From positions 62,001 to 126,000 of the forward strand of contig DATAJP010000004.1 in NCBI GenBank assembly GCA_036262055.1: DNA of 64,000 nt, written 5' to 3'. Source of the stretch: Ignavibacteria bacterium (GTDB taxonomy: Bacteria; Bacteroidota; Ignavibacteria; Tepidaquicellales; Tepidaquicellaceae). The notes beneath the pieces were generated by a model. It saw only the letters and a program-made list of their open reading frames with translations, was not told where the DNA came from and ran no database searches. Positions within the stretch are counted from its first letter, which is position 1; every line of letters begins with the position of its first letter. The translations under genes and the position numbers were made by a program. Positions 63,944-64,000 of this stretch are shown here, in pieces.

Positions 63944-63980
63944 AAAGCCCGTTTTGATTTCTCAAAACGGGCTTTAATTT
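63944..63980. terminator. Strong bidirectional intrinsic terminator
   Basis: A perfect 14-bp stem AAAGCCCGTTTTGA (63944-63957) / TCAAAACGGGCTTT (63962-63975) with loop TTTC, A-run before and T-rich after. It may end the GNAT transcript or an opposite-strand gene beyond the window. Confidence 0.88.
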
Positions 63981-64000
63981 TGTTAAATACCTTATAACCT

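Overview
The window looks like chromosome of a Gram-negative bacterium of the Bacteroidota/Chlorobiota-Ignavibacteriota side of the FCB group, most likely Ignavibacteria. The evidence is an AT-rich genome, two proteins ending in type IX secretion (T9SS) type-A sorting domains with the 'PNPFNP' signature (20493-22643 and 28119-29843), ADP-heptose, TamB and Omp85 genes implying an LPS-type outer membrane, and DUF families common in that group. Lineage is inferred from gene content; there is no rRNA gene here. I see no prophage, insertion sequence, integrase or CRISPR array.

Layout. 1-6.3 kb: the 3' end of a ComEC-like gene, a secreted repeat protein, pepT, a glycine-zipper surface protein, an RluD-type pseudouridine synthase and a small exported protein. 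6.5-15.5 kb: an MltD-like LysM transglycosylase, a metal-binding-domain lipoprotein, a DinB-like protein, tRNA-Thr(TGT), a TPR sensor kinase overlapping a PAP2/sphingomyelin-synthase-like membrane enzyme, and a DUF5916 outer-membrane protein. 15.6-20.3 kb: a tightly coupled MFS exporter - cytochrome P450 - stand-alone E2-type acyltransferase operon, facing a NarL-type sensor kinase. 20.5-27 kb: a T9SS beta-propeller protein, a universal stress protein, polA and a Nudix hydrolase. 27-32 kb: ADP-heptose genes (hldD, hldA, hldC) interrupted by a T9SS-secreted peptidylarginine/agmatine-deiminase-family protein and a toxin-antitoxin pair. 32-44 kb: TamB and RNase R, then on the opposite strand pepP, purF, a PHP protein and three small membrane proteins (DUF2085, unknown, DUF2752). 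44.5-50.4 kb: hpf-hprK, a peptide-type ABC importer without ATPases, and a DUF2795 protein. 50.5-53.7 kb: an Omp85 protein and holB. 53.7-62.8 kb, minus strand: rsmG - DUF5686 barrel - DUF4783 - giant NtrY-like kinase - Ig-like lipoprotein. The end holds a GNAT acetyltransferase, two inverted REP-like elements and a strong terminator.

Envelope building dominates: heptose for LPS core, TamB and Omp85 for outer-membrane assembly, MltD for peptidoglycan, T9SS cargo, lipoproteins and barrels. Housekeeping genes (polA, holB, rnr, purF, rsmG, rluD, hpf, hprK) are interspersed.

Most noteworthy: the giant kinase has about 129 open codons upstream of its first conventional start, encoding a clear N-terminal membrane anchor, which suggests an ATT (or ATA) start. 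Other points are the P450/acyltransferase/exporter operon, the toxin gene overlapping hldA, five copies of a REP-like palindrome, and several 7-9 bp tandem arrays in intergenic spaces. I found no clearly new multi-gene defence or mobile system; the P450 operon is the best candidate for an uncharacterised pathway.
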